64,000 nt of DNA, taken from positions 186,001 through 250,000 of the forward strand of contig NZ_CP050022.2 in assembly GCF_011602485.2 (NCBI RefSeq), written 5' to 3'. Each line of letters opens with the position of its first letter. Position 1 is the first letter of the stretch. Position numbers and translations under genes: made by a program. Positions 57,104 to 64,000 of the stretch are shown piece by piece. Below the pieces are notes generated by a model. The model was given only the letters and a program-made list of their open reading frames with translations. It had not been told where the DNA came from and searched no databases. This DNA is from Bradyrhizobium sp. 1(2017) (GTDB taxonomy: Bacteria > Pseudomonadota > Alphaproteobacteria > Rhizobiales > Xanthobacteraceae).

Positions 57104-57207
57104 GGGTCCTATCCCCGCTTGGGCCCGGTCCGGACATGGCCGGGCGTTCTCGACTGGTTCGCCACGAGGGAGAAGTTCACTACGCGGGCACAGCCGGGAC
57201 CCTTAGA

Positions 57208-57223
57208 ATCAAATGCCGTGCCA
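57208..57223 (-). promoter_or_regulatory. Sigma-54 (RpoN) type promoter for glnK-amtB copy 1
   Basis: On the minus strand TGGCACG-GCAT-TTGAT, matching the RpoN consensus TGGCACG-N4-TTGCW except one base in the -12 element. Position and orientation fit glnK, leaving a leader of roughly 90 bases. Confidence 0.65.
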
Positions 57224-57312
57224 GATCAGGCGCGTTGCCTAACGGACTATGAAAACGGGTGTTTTTGCGTTTGACGGGTGTCGAGGTGCAGTGCGCTAAT
57301 AGGTCGCGCTCA

Positions 57313-57345
57313 ATACGTGATCACGTATGCCCAAGAAGTGGGCAT
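57313..57345. promoter_or_regulatory. Palindromic operator upstream of glnK copy 1
   Basis: A perfect 16-base palindrome ATACGTGATCACGTAT (57313-57328) runs into a second dyad ATGCCCA-AGAAG-TGGGCAT (57327-57345). It lies about 100 bases upstream of the sigma-54-like promoter, where an activator would bind, but it does not match the usual NtrC dyad TGCACC-N5-GGTGCA. Confidence 0.5.
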
Positions 57346-57399
57346 GACAGGCTGCCGACACAATGTTGCTCACGTGTCGGGCAGTCGAGAGGTATCTAA

Positions 57400-57512
57400 T
57401 TAGGGTGTCGAGGCTTCGCCGTGCTGCGAAATATCGCCCCCTTCGCTTGTGCTCACGGGATGCGCGCAACCGGCCGGCCAGCCTGAGCGGAACGAGGCTT
57501 GCCGGACAGTAT
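57400..57512 (-). pseudogene. Fossil of an amtB 3' end
   Basis: On the minus strand the region can be translated to ...EGGDISQHGEA followed by a stop, matching the C-terminus EGLDISQHGEA of the intact amtB copy 2. At DNA level GCTTCGCCGTGCTGCGA (57413-57429) is identical to 58889-58905, and TGCTCACGGGAT-CGCGCAAC (57450-57470) matches 58928-58948 with one difference. A 2-base deletion and further gaps break the frame. Homology fades near 57512, just before the clpP stop. Confidence 0.8.
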
Positions 57513-57527
57513 CTGCTGAGACACCAA

Positions 57528-58130
57528 TTAGGCCGCGCCGCGCTGTATAAACACCCGGTCGACCAGCCCCCATTCGACCCCTTGCTGCGCGGTCATGAAG
57601 TGGTCGCGGTCCAGGGTCCGCTCCACCTCCGTCTCGGTGCGTCCGCAATGTTGCGCATAGAGACGGGTGATGCGTCGCTTGGTTTCCTGCATTTCATTGG
57701 CGTGGATCAGGATGTCGGACGCCTGGCCCTGAAAGCCGCCGAGCGGCTGATGCACGTGAAGGCTCGCATTGGGCAGGGCGGCGCGATGACCGGGCTCGCC
57801 GGCCATCAGCAGGAACGAGCCCATGGAGCGCGCGGTGCCCATGCACAGCGTATGCACCGGCGCCTTGATGAACTGCATGGTGTCGTACATGGCGAGCCCG
57901 CTGGTGACCACGCCGCCGTAGGAATTGATGTAGAGATTGATCGGCCTGTTCGGATTCTCCGCCTCGAGGAACAGCAGTTGCGCGCAGACGAGGCCCGACA
58001 TCGCGTCGTTGACCTCACCGTTGAGGAAGATGATGCGCTCGCGCAGAAGCCGCGAATAGATGTCGAAGGATCGTTCGCCGCGCGCGGATTGTTCGACGAC
58101 CATAGGGACGAGCTGAAGCATGTCGCGCAT
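57528..58130 (-). CDS. Divergent ClpP-type serine protease
   Basis: 200 aa ATP-dependent Clp protease proteolytic subunit family. The catalytic triad is intact (Ser102 in TARSMGS, His127 in HVHQPLGG, Asp176 in LDRDHF). Two hallmark positions differ from standard ClpP: INSPGG is INSYGG, and the Ala before the active Ser is Arg. ATG 58130 follows a GGAGG site. It is not next to clpX and is the last gene of an arsR-SRPBCC-clpP cassette, so it is a paralogue rather than the housekeeping ClpP. Confidence 0.88.
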   Translation of the reverse strand: MRDMLQLVPMVVEQSARGERSFDIYSRLLRERIIFLNGEVNDAMSGLVCAQLLFLEAENPNRPINLYINSYGGVVTSGLAMYDTMQFIKAPVHTLCMGTARSMGSFLLMAGEPGHRAALPNASLHVHQPLGGFQGQASDILIHANEMQETKRRITRLYAQHCGRTETEVERTLDRDHFMTAQQGVEWGLVDRVFIQRGAA

Positions 58131-58171
58131 CGGCGACCTCCATGTCTGCAGGTGATAGAAGTTTGTTTCTG

Positions 58172-58528
58172 TTAGGCCGCCGCGCGCATCAGGCAGCAAT
58201 TGGAGTTGGCCGCCTGCGGCAGCCTCGTCCGCTCGTCGCAGGCTTGCTGGATGATGCGAAAGCGCGTGCCGCCTGCTTCGTTCGGTTCGATCCGGAAGAT
58301 GACGAGGCTCTCGCGAAATGGCGGTTCGGAATCGCGAAGCCGGTACCGCACCTCTTCGCCCGCAATCGATGATTCCGGCTCGGCGCCCGCAAGGTCGCAA
58401 TCTGGCAGCCAACGCTCGCGCAATTCAGGAATGGTCACGGCGCGCCAGACTTTTGTCGGCGGTGCATCGAAATCGAATTCGAGCACCAGCTTCGTGTCGG
58501 AACGATCGGGCTTCGCGGCGTCGCTCAT
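58172..58528 (-). CDS. SRPBCC/AHSA1-family protein
   Basis: 118 aa, somewhat short for the family. The START-like fold begins with [28 protein letters not shown] split as the first strand and helix, typical of AHSA1 (Hsp90-activator-like) domain proteins commonly encoded next to ArsR regulators. Ligand unknown. ATG 58528 overlaps the arsR stop (ATGA), so it is translationally coupled. clpP follows after 41 bases. Confidence 0.82.
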   Translation of the reverse strand: MSDAAKPDRSDTKLVLEFDFDAPPTKVWRAVTIPELRERWLPDCDLAGAEPESSIAGEEVRYRLRDSEPPFRESLVIFRIEPNEAGGTRFRIIQQACDERTRLPQAANSNCCLMRAAA

Positions 58529-58839
58529 TGATCCATGTCCTTCAAGAGGTCTGCGAGTGCGTCCATGCGCTTCGGCCAATAGGCGCGGTAGCGCGCAAGC
58601 CATGCCCCGATCGCGACGATTCCGTCGGGATCGACTTCGTAATTCACAAAGCGGCCCTGCCGCTGTTCGCGCACGAGACCAGCCGCGCGCAGCACCGCGA
58701 GATGCTGCGACATCGCCGGCTGGCTGATCTCCAATCCGTCGCGCAAGGCGCTGGCGTTCAGGCTGCCGCCAGCGAGCTTCTCAAAGACCTTGCGGCGCGT
58801 CGGGTCGGCAAGTGCCTTGAAGATGTCGGCTTCGAGCAT
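58525..58839 (-). CDS. ArsR-family transcriptional repressor
   Basis: 104 aa winged helix-turn-helix protein (FKALADPTRRKVFEKL at the start, recognition helix ISQPAMSQHLAVLRAAGLV). It lacks the Cys pair of metal-sensing ArsR proteins, so it belongs to the non-metal ArsR type usually paired with SRPBCC genes. A perfect dyad lies 7-26 bases upstream of its ATG, implying autorepression of the cassette. Confidence 0.9.
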   Translation of the reverse strand: MLEADIFKALADPTRRKVFEKLAGGSLNASALRDGLEISQPAMSQHLAVLRAAGLVREQRQGRFVNYEVDPDGIVAIGAWLARYRAYWPKRMDALADLLKDMDQ

Positions 58840-58845
58840 GGCAAC

Positions 58846-58865
58846 ACATAAGCATGCGCTTATGT
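58846..58865 (-). promoter_or_regulatory. Probable ArsR operator
   Basis: ACATAAGC-ATGC-GCTTATGT, a perfect 8-base dyad directly before the arsR start codon. It is of the ATA...TAT kind bound by ArsR-family repressors. The whole gap between amtB copy 2 and arsR is only 39 bases, so the promoter must reach into amtB. Confidence 0.6.
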
Positions 58866-58878
58866 ATTGTGCAAGCCC

Positions 58879-60180
58879 CTACTGAAGCGCTTCGCCGTGC
58901 TGCGAGATATCCAGCCCTTCGAGCTCGTGCTCACGGGATACGCGCAACGGGACGAACAGGCCGACCAGCTTGAGCAGGACGAAGCTTACGCCTGCCGACC
59001 AGACGAAGGTGACGGCGATCCCGTAGAGCTGGATCAGCAGCTGCTGCGGGTGGTTTTCGAACAGGCCGGCGGTGCCGCCGATCGCGCTGGTGGCGAACAC
59101 GCCGGCGAGCAGGGTGCCGGTCAGCCCGCCGATGCCGTGGACGCCGAACACGTCGAGCGAATCGTCATATTTGAACCGGTGCTTGAGCCAGGTGCAGGCC
59201 CAGTAGCAAACCGCACCGGCGATGATGCCGATGACGATGCCGTGCCAGGGCGCCACAAATCCGGAGGCCGGCGTGATGGTGCCGAGGCCCGCGACCGCGC
59301 CGGAGATCATGCCGAGCACCGAGGGCCTGCGCCGGGTCGACCATTCGATCGCGGCCCAGGTCAGCGCGCCGGCGCAGGCGGCAAGATGCGTCGCGATGAT
59401 CGCCATCACCGCACGCGAATTGGCGGCGCCCGCCGAGCCGCCGTTGAAGCCGAACCAGCCGACCCACAACAGGCCGGTGCCGATCACCGCGAGCGAGAGA
59501 TCGAACGGCGAGAGATTTTCGCTGCCGTAGCCGTGGCGGGGTCCCATCACCTTCGCCGCGACGAGGCCGGCCGTGCCGGCCGACAGATGGACCACGAGAC
59601 CGCCGGCGAAATCCAGGACGCCCATGCTGGCGAGGAAACCGCCGCCCCACACCCAATGCGCCAGCGGAATGTAGACGAAGATGAACCAGGCGACGGAGAA
59701 CAGGAGATAGGCGGAGAATCGCATGCGATCGGCGACCGCGCCCGCGACCAGCGCCACCGTGATGATCGCAAACGTCATCTGATACAGCATGAAGAGCGCT
59801 TCCGGGATCGTCTTGGCCGCCGGGTTGACGCTGTCCATGGTCATGCCCGCGAGGAACCAGCGGTCGAGCGTGCCGATCCACGGGCCGTCGCCGACGAAGC
59901 ACAGCGAATAGCCGAACGCGACCCAGAGGATCGAGATCAGCGCCACCGCGGCGAGGCTCTGCGCCATGGTCGCGAGCACGTTCTTCTTCCGCACCATGCC
60001 GGAGTAGAATAGCGCAAGCCCCGGGATCGTCATCATCAGCACCAGCGCGGTGGCGGCGATCATCCAGGCGGTGTCGGCGGAGCTGATGTCGGAGCCTGCC
60101 GCGTGCGCGGGCGATGCCATCACCGACGCAAACCCGATCGGCGCAGCCATGGCAGCTGCGCGGCGCAAATATCCCGCCAT
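58879..60180 (-). CDS. Ammonium channel AmtB, copy 2
   Basis: 433 aa ammonium transporter with a signal-like N-terminus (to about residue 28) and eleven membrane segments. The pore twin histidines are in IPLAHWVWGGG and FGVHGIGGL, and the C-terminus is EGLDISQHGEALQ. It differs clearly from copy 1 and lacks copy 1's long loop insertion. It lies 77 bases after its own glnK. Its last 100 bases are duplicated as a decayed copy at 57400-57512. ATG 60180 is chosen over an upstream in-frame start. Confidence 0.94.
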   Translation of the reverse strand: MAGYLRRAAAMAAPIGFASVMASPAHAAGSDISSADTAWMIAATALVLMMTIPGLALFYSGMVRKKNVLATMAQSLAAVALISILWVAFGYSLCFVGDGPWIGTLDRWFLAGMTMDSVNPAAKTIPEALFMLYQMTFAIITVALVAGAVADRMRFSAYLLFSVAWFIFVYIPLAHWVWGGGFLASMGVLDFAGGLVVHLSAGTAGLVAAKVMGPRHGYGSENLSPFDLSLAVIGTGLLWVGWFGFNGGSAGAANSRAVMAIIATHLAACAGALTWAAIEWSTRRRPSVLGMISGAVAGLGTITPASGFVAPWHGIVIGIIAGAVCYWACTWLKHRFKYDDSLDVFGVHGIGGLTGTLLAGVFATSAIGGTAGLFENHPQQLLIQLYGIAVTFVWSAGVSFVLLKLVGLFVPLRVSREHELEGLDISQHGEALQ

Positions 60181-60257
60181 GTCATTTCCCCCAGCATAGA
60201 AATTACGTCGCACGCTGTTGCGTCGTTGCCCGGTGCGATCGACGAAGACTCGGTCTG

Positions 60258-60647
<390 letters not shown>

Positions 60648-60833
60648 TCAATCTGGCATCATTCCGGGCAAATGGCACAAAAAACTTGCAGGTTGAAGCG
60701 GAAAAACGTTTGGCCGTGTGAACGGCCGCCTCTGTACAGGGCAGCCGCTCATCATTCACAATGCATTTTTGGCATGGATGCGGTGAACCCAGATATCCCG
60801 GCCGGTACATAAGTATGTTGAGGGGGACGCTAT

Positions 60834-61739
60834 ATGGCGAGTTGGTTCTACGCATCCGAGGGCAAGCAGCAGGGGCCCTTTCCGGACGGGCAATTTCGCG
60901 ATCTCGTCGCCCAAGGCATCGTGCGCCCGGACACTCTGGTCTGGACCGAGGGCATGGCCGGCTGGCAGAAGGCCGCGGAAATTCCCGGCCTGATTGGCGG
61001 CGGCGCGCCGCCGATGGTTCCGGCGGGCGGCCCGCCGATGATGGGCGGAAGTGGTTATGGCGGTGCTGGCGGCTACGCTGCGGCTGGCAGCGGCGGATCG
61101 CTTTCGGTCGATTTCGGCATCCTCGAGTTCACCTGGCGCAGCATCGTCTTGCTGATCGGAATGATCTTCGTCATTCCGGCGCCGTGGGCGTTCGTCTGGT
61201 ACACGAGATGGATCGTGTCCTGCGTGAAGGTCCCCGGACGGCCGAACCTCAGCTTCACCGGCAATGCGATGACGATCGTGGCGTGGTATTTCGGCTTCAT
61301 CGCTCTTGCCATCGCACTCGCTTTCATCGGCAGCGAGATCCTGAGCAATCTGCTGTTCATCGTGCAGATCGTTCTCTACTGGCTCCTGATCAAATGGATG
61401 GTCGCGAACCTCGCCTCCAACGATCAGCCGCTGGGCTTGAGCTTCACGGGCTCGATCTGGGCCTATATCGGCTGGAGCCTGCTGTTCGCGATCTCGATCA
61501 TCACTATCATCGGTTGGGCCTGGGTCGCCGCGGCGCAGATGCGCTGGTTCTGCCGCAGCGTCGAAGGCACGCGGCGCGAGATCGTCTTCAAGGGCAGCGG
61601 TCTCGACATCCTCTGGCGTGGCATCGTGGCTGCAATCCTGTGCAGCCTCATCATCCCGATCCCGTGGGTGTATCGCTGGATCATGAACTGGTTCGCCTCG
61701 CAAACCGAGCTCGTGCCGCGAGGCTCCGTCGGAGCCTGA
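60834..61739 (+). CDS. GYF-domain/DUF898-type membrane protein
   Basis: 301 aa. An N-terminal GYF_2 (DUF4339) domain (about 1-54, WFYASEGKQQGPFP...GWQKAAEIPGL) and a glycine/proline/methionine-rich linker (about 55-88) precede a membrane domain of about five or six helices resembling DUF898/YjgN. The GYF part may bind proline-rich partners; function unknown. Divergent from glnK copy 2. Confidence 0.8.
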   Translation: MASWFYASEGKQQGPFPDGQFRDLVAQGIVRPDTLVWTEGMAGWQKAAEIPGLIGGGAPPMVPAGGPPMMGGSGYGGAGGYAAAGSGGSLSVDFGILEFTWRSIVLLIGMIFVIPAPWAFVWYTRWIVSCVKVPGRPNLSFTGNAMTIVAWYFGFIALAIALAFIGSEILSNLLFIVQIVLYWLLIKWMVANLASNDQPLGLSFTGSIWAYIGWSLLFAISIITIIGWAWVAAAQMRWFCRSVEGTRREIVFKGSGLDILWRGIVAAILCSLIIPIPWVYRWIMNWFASQTELVPRGSVGA

Positions 61740-61779
61740 CCCGAATGGCGCCAGGCGCGACGGATCGCGCCTGGCGCCA

Positions 61780-62643
61780 TCAGGACTTCCGCTCGCGCAC
61801 GGAGCCTTCCTGCGCGACCGATGCGACCAGGGTGCCGTCCGGCTTGAAGATCGAGCCGCGGGTCAGGCCGCGGCCGCCACGCGCGCTCGGCGAATCCTGC
61901 GCGTAGAGTAGCCATTCGTCGGCGCGGAACGGGCGGTGAAACCACATCGCATGGTCGAGGCTTGCCGGCATCATGCGCTTGTCGAACAGCGTGCGGCCAT
62001 AGCGCGCCATGATTGCGTCCAGCAGCGAGAAGTCCGACGCGTAGGCGAGCGCGCACATGTGCAGCGCCGGATCGTCCGGCAGCGTCGCCGCGGTCTTGAT
62101 CCAGACGTGAATGCGGCCGTCGTCGATCTTCTGACCGAAATAACGGCCAAGCTCGACCGGACGCAGCTCGATCGGACGGTCGGATTCGTAATAGCGGCGG
62201 ATGAAGTCCGGCATCTCCTTGAACATCGGCTGCTTCGCCACCTCCTCCGCCGTCAGCTTTTCCGGCGGCGGCACGTCGGGCATCTTGTCCTGGTGGTCGA
62301 ACGCGCTTTCTTCCTCGGCGTGGAACGACACCATGATCGAGAAGATCGCATTGCCGTGCTGGATCGCGGTGACGCGGCGCGTGGAATAGCTCTTGCCGTC
62401 GCGCAGGCGCTCGACCTGGTAGATGATCGGGATCTGCGGGTCGCCCGGCAGGACGAAATAGCAATGCAGCGAATGCGGCAGCCGTCCCTCGACGGTGCGG
62501 CAGGCGGCCACCATCGCCTGCCCGATCACCTGGCCGCCAAAGACCCGCTGCCAGCTCGTCTTCGGGCTGTTGCCGCGGAACAGGTTCACCTCGAGCTGCT
62601 CGAGGTCGAGGATCGAAATGAGGTCGATCAGGCTTTTGGACAT
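61780..62643 (-). CDS. tesB: Acyl-CoA thioesterase II
   Basis: 287 aa double-hotdog thioesterase that hydrolyses medium and long acyl-CoAs. The N-terminal hotdog has FGGQVIGQAMVAA, and the second has SLDHAMWFHRPF, with the catalytic Asp, Thr and Gln expected in this half. ATG 62643 gives the family start MSKSLIDLISILDLE. Convergent with the GYF gene. Confidence 0.93.
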   Translation of the reverse strand: MSKSLIDLISILDLEQLEVNLFRGNSPKTSWQRVFGGQVIGQAMVAACRTVEGRLPHSLHCYFVLPGDPQIPIIYQVERLRDGKSYSTRRVTAIQHGNAIFSIMVSFHAEEESAFDHQDKMPDVPPPEKLTAEEVAKQPMFKEMPDFIRRYYESDRPIELRPVELGRYFGQKIDDGRIHVWIKTAATLPDDPALHMCALAYASDFSLLDAIMARYGRTLFDKRMMPASLDHAMWFHRPFRADEWLLYAQDSPSARGGRGLTRGSIFKPDGTLVASVAQEGSVRERKS

Positions 62644-62780
62644 GGAATGAACTTTCTCGCCGTCATCCCGGTTAACCTTCCGGCATGACACAGTCGGGCC
62701 GTTCCGCCCTCGTTTCACCGCACTGTTTCGCCCACCTCAAGTCTGCTAGCAAGACCAGGAATTGACCGGGAAAGTCGGGT

Positions 62781-64000
62781 ATGTCGGTACAGGGTAGCAT
62801 TGTCATTGGCGGCGGCGCGTTTGCGGGGCTGGCGCTGGCGCTGGCGCTGCGCCAGGGGCTCGGCCCGGAGATTCCCGTCGTCGTCGCCGATCCCGCGCTC
62901 GCCACGCGTCCAAGCCGCGACCCGCGCGCCACTGCGATCGTGGCCGCTTGCCGCCGTCTGTTCGAGGCCATCGGCGCCTGGGACGACGTCAGGGGCGAGG
63001 TCCAGCCGATCCTCGACATGGTCGTCACCGATTCCAGGCTGGAGGACGCCACCCGCCCGGTGTTCCTGAATTTTGCCGGCGATGTCGCCCCGGGCGAGCC
63101 CTTCGCGCATATGGTCGAGAACCGCCGCCTGATCGATGCGCTGGTGGCGCGCGCGGAGGCCGCGGGCATCGATCTTCGCGCCACCACCGTATCGTCTTAC
63201 GACGCCCGTCCCGAAGGCATCGATGTGACGCTTGGCGACGGCAGCGTGATCGCGGCGAGCCTGCTGGTCGCTGCCGATGGCGCCCGCTCCAGGCTGCGTG
63301 AGCGCGCCGGCATTGCCACCCATGGCTGGGAATACGATCAGTCCGGCATCGTCGTCACCGTCGGTCACGAGCGCGATCACCAGGGCCGCGCCGAGGAACA
63401 CTTCCTGCCTGCGGGCCCCTTCGCGATCCTGCCGCTCTCGGGCAAGCGCTCTTCGCTGGTGTGGACCGAGCGCCGCAGCGAGGCGGCGCGCATCATCGCG
63501 CTGAGCGAAGACGAGTTTCACGGCGAGCTCGAACAGCGCTTCGGTCTGCATCTCGGCGAGATCAAGGCGCTCGACAAGCCGCGCGCGTTTCCGCTGTCCT
63601 ATTTCGTCGCGCGCTCGTTCATCGCCGAGCGTCTCGCGCTGGTCGGCGATTCCGCCCATGTCATCCACCCCATCGCCGGCCAGGGCCTCAACATGGGACT
63701 GAAGGATGTCGCGGCATTGGCCGAGGTCGTCGTCGATGCCGCGCGGCTCGGCATGGATCTCGGCGGCGCCGACGTGCTCGAACGCTATCAGCGCTGGCGC
63801 CGGTTCGACACCATGGCCATGGGCGTTGCCACCAACTCGCTGAACTTCCTGTTTTCCAATGAGTCGACGCTGCTGCGCACGGTGCGCGATATCGGCCTCG
63901 GTCTCGTCGACCGCGCTCCGCCGCTGAAGAACCTCTTCATCCGCCAGGCCGCCGGTTTGACCGGTGAAGTGCCGCGCTTGCTGAAGGGCGAGGCGTTGTA
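62781..64000 (+). CDS. Ubi-family FAD-dependent hydroxylase (UbiH/UbiF/COQ6-type), stop codon cut by window end
   Basis: 406 residues visible; the last two bases are TA, so the stop is probably the next base. N-terminal FAD motif IVIGGGAFAGLALA and the second FAD motif GDSAHVIHPIAGQGLNMG (about 293-310) mark the UbiH-type aromatic hydroxylases of ubiquinone synthesis. Which ring position it hydroxylates cannot be judged. ATG 62781 starts the conserved region. Confidence 0.9.
   Translation, partial: MSVQGSIVIGGGAFAGLALALALRQGLGPEIPVVVADPALATRPSRDPRATAIVAACRRLFEAIGAWDDVRGEVQPILDMVVTDSRLEDATRPVFLNFAGDVAPGEPFAHMVENRRLIDALVARAEAAGIDLRATTVSSYDARPEGIDVTLGDGSVIAASLLVAADGARSRLRERAGIATHGWEYDQSGIVVTVGHERDHQGRAEEHFLPAGPFAILPLSGKRSSLVWTERRSEAARIIALSEDEFHGELEQRFGLHLGEIKALDKPRAFPLSYFVARSFIAERLALVGDSAHVIHPIAGQGLNMGLKDVAALAEVVVDAARLGMDLGGADVLERYQRWRRFDTMAMGVATNSLNFLFSNESTLLRTVRDIGLGLVDRAPPLKNLFIRQAAGLTGEVPRLLKGEAL

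Noticed and set aside
57400..57648. An intact 82-aa gene at the amtB remnant
   Set aside because: The open frame joins the remnant to antisense clpP sequence by chance; only the C-terminal part resembles AmtB and it is frameshifted relative to the real gene.
60673..60690. TGGCAC...TTGCA resembling a sigma-54 promoter before the GYF gene
   Set aside because: The spacing between the two elements is 7 bases instead of 5, which RpoN promoters do not tolerate.

Overview
The window is chromosomal DNA of an alphaproteobacterium. The high GC content, the gene content and the gene order point to Bradyrhizobium or a close relative in the Nitrobacteraceae. This call rests on recognised gene families, the abundance of Bradyrhizobium-style palindromic intergenic repeats and parS-type sites; no database search was possible. 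I see no insertion sequence, prophage, CRISPR array, rRNA or tRNA gene. Almost everything is core genome.

Layout. 1-6.0 kb: partial Flp/Tad pilus cluster (cpaB-cpaC-cpaD-cpaE) facing a TPR lipoprotein and a PilZ protein. 6.2-12.9 kb: comM, a small exported protein, a hybrid histidine kinase, an exported histidine phosphatase, an AI-2E-family transporter and a zinc-ribbon protein. 13.0-17.7 kb: minus-strand histidine operon hisB-(DUF2628)-hisH-hisA-hisF-hisE followed by coaA. 17.9-20.9 kb: heat-shock protease hslV...hslU with two genes inserted between its subunits. 21.1-25.1 kb: an orphan membrane protein facing timA-mltA-smr. 25.5-28.8 kb: secB facing ppsR-maf-coaE-dnaQ.

28.8-38.1 kb is a classic alphaproteobacterial origin-proximal segment. 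Genes run away on both sides from a 457-base gap at 28834-29290: ppsR, maf, coaE and dnaQ to the left; hemJ, rho, mnmE, mnmG, rsmG, parA and parB to the right. The gap carries four GANTC (CcrM) sites within 49 bases, making it my best candidate for oriC. Between mnmE and rsmG lie four perfect or one-mismatch parS sites, one slightly diverged rsmG-internal copy and one weak copy; one perfect site contains the likely rsmG start codon. parA and parB are separated by a palindromic repeat.

38.4-42.7 kb: leuS-lptE-holA. 42.9-45.7 kb: two diguanylate cyclases facing each other. 45.8-50.2 kb: a PLP-binding protein, a hydratase, an L,D-transpeptidase, a CenR/OtpR-like response regulator with a cyclic-nucleotide-binding partner, and xthA. 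50.4-55.0 kb: an aminotransferase-ftsK-lolA-like run preceded by a perfect CtrA-type box.

55.3-60.6 kb is the most unusual part. Two glnK-amtB modules (PII signal protein plus ammonium channel) are separated by an arsR-SRPBCC-clpP cassette. The cassette is bounded by the 3' end of the intact upstream amtB on one side and by a decayed, frameshifted copy of that same 3' end on the other. It looks like an insertion that replaced the amtB tail and left the old tail as a fossil. A palindromic operator lies just upstream of arsR, and a sigma-54-like promoter plus a 16-base perfect palindrome lie upstream of the downstream glnK. 60.8-64 kb: a GYF/DUF898 membrane protein, tesB, and a Ubi-family monooxygenase whose final stop codon is cut by the window end.
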